A stretch of 64,000 bases of DNA from Pseudomonadota bacterium (GTDB lineage: Bacteria; Desulfobacterota; Syntrophorhabdia; Syntrophorhabdales; Syntrophorhabdaceae): contig JAPLKB010000065.1 in assembly GCA_026388275.1 (NCBI GenBank), positions 24,236 to 88,235 of the forward strand, read 5' to 3'. Under the pieces are notes generated by a model. The model had not been told where the DNA came from, ran no database searches, and saw only the letters and a program-made list of their open reading frames with translations. Shown in pieces: positions 63,351 through 64,000 of the stretch (the stretch's first letter is position 1; each line of letters starts with the position of its first letter). The position numbers and the translations under genes were made by a program.

Positions 63351-64000
63351 ATGGGTAAAAAAACTGTCCTTATTGCGGATCTAAGCACACCCAAAAGAAA
63401 GGTATGCAACACAACAGAAGACGATACCGCTGTATGGTATGTAACAGACAGTTTCAAAATAATGCCAACAAAAACCGGATAGAAAACATTCTCTGGCAGG
63501 AGTATGTTTATCGGCGGCAAACAATCGCTCAGCTCTCAGCAAAGCACAAGAAAAGTAAAGACTGGATACGGGAACACATACACAATGTTCCAGTAAAGAA
63601 TCGTTACAATACCCCGCAACCCGTTGTTGTCATTGCAGATGTAACCTTCTTCGGCAGAAGTTCCGGTCTGTGTGTAATAAGAGTGCCACATCTGAAAAAG
63701 AATCTCTATATACAGGAGGTACGCAGTGAATCGGCCGAGATATACCGGCAGGGAACTTCCATCAAAAGCAGATCATCACACGCTATCTGACAAGCAACCC
63801 AAAGCTTCAGGCAAGCAGGGAGTTGAAGATGCTTACAAAAGACCTCTGTGTGATCAGCGAGAAAAACTTTATTGCCTCTCTGGATACCTGGTATATGCAG
63901 TGGTCATCCTTTCTGAAAGAAAGAACGACAGATCCCATAACAGGGAAATGGCATTATACGCATAAGAGACTTCGCTCTGCATATAGAAGCCTGAGACTAA
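63351..64000 (+). pseudogene. Degenerate transposase (IS256-like, zinc-binding variant), continues past right edge
   Basis: A zinc-finger start (CPYCGSKHTQKKG ... YRCMVCNRQF) is followed by LWQEYVYRRQTIAQLSAKH and VVVIADVTFFGRSSGLCVIR with the first catalytic Asp. FHQKQIITRYLTSNPKLQAS and THKRLRSAYRSL come later. The parts are out of frame. The ATG at 63351 is separated from the zinc finger by a seven-A run with the wrong phase. The segment between EIYRQG and FHQKQI, where the second Asp should lie, appears deleted near 63745 with another frame change. The element is therefore inactive. No terminal repeat could be defined. Confidence 0.82.

Overview
The window is a contiguous piece of a Gram-negative bacterial chromosome. 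It carries a full lipid A/outer-membrane assembly operon (bamA to waaA), 4Fe-4S proteins, an acyl-CoA dehydrogenase, SAM-independent polyamine synthesis and LuxR-type two-component genes. Gene content and order fit a deltaproteobacterial (Desulfobacterota-like, perhaps syntrophic) anaerobe; this is inferred from family knowledge because no rRNA gene is present.

Positions 1-27000 form a surface-polysaccharide locus read entirely on the minus strand. From its promoter end it holds galE, gmd, fcl, a ParB-like gene, a UDP-sugar dehydrogenase, rmlB, rmlA and wecB. Next comes a deoxy-sugar block (NDP-hexose 2,3-dehydratase, Gfo/Idh 3-ketoreductase, DegT aminotransferase) that looks built to make a dTDP-4-amino-2,4,6-trideoxyhexose. 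It is followed by an ATP-grasp/HAD fusion, a Wzx-type flippase, glycosyltransferases, a YdjC-type deacetylase, a CapK/PaaK-like ligase, a secreted protein and a Cys-less asparagine-synthetase homologue. No Wzy polymerase or priming transferase is visible; the locus runs off the left edge. Two identical 15-bp ops (RfaH-recruitment-like) elements precede the ParB-like gene and a response-regulator gene. Base composition is mosaic, several gene remnants are present, and heptanucleotide tandem repeats punctuate the gene joints and have entered two reading frames.

Positions 27161-30370 hold a GAF histidine kinase, an intact NarL-type regulator, and a sister regulator that has lost both the phosphoacceptor Asp and the conserved Lys. 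Positions 30737-35466 are a polyamine operon (two pyruvoyl arginine decarboxylases, agmatinase, carboxyspermidine dehydrogenase and decarboxylase), i.e. arginine to agmatine to putrescine to spermidine. An XRE-cupin regulator and a divergent ThDP enzyme share an intergenic region with two copies of a 16-bp dyad.

Positions 37967-47480 hold mixed metabolism (DUF362 ferredoxin, acyl-CoA dehydrogenase, GYD protein, mnmA, ctpA, cobA-hemD fusion) and an SOS-type cassette (lexA, small protein, dinB). A cold-shock gene follows. From 62850 down to 48064 all genes are on the minus strand: an MTA-salvage pair, a Mut7-C gene, nth, then bamA-skp-lpxD-fabZ-lpxA-Gfo/Idh-lpxB-msbA-DUF374-waaA-mazG, most with overlapping ends. 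The right edge has a small membrane protein and a decayed transposase.

Three genes (DUF374 acyltransferase, Mut7-C protein, transposase) are frameshifted at A-tracts. These could be real, recoded or assembly errors. The strongest candidates for new biology are the ops-controlled deoxy-aminosugar locus, the degenerate-receiver regulator pair, the heptamer repeats with the S23-like gene inserted between gmd and fcl, and the lexA operator/leaderless start.
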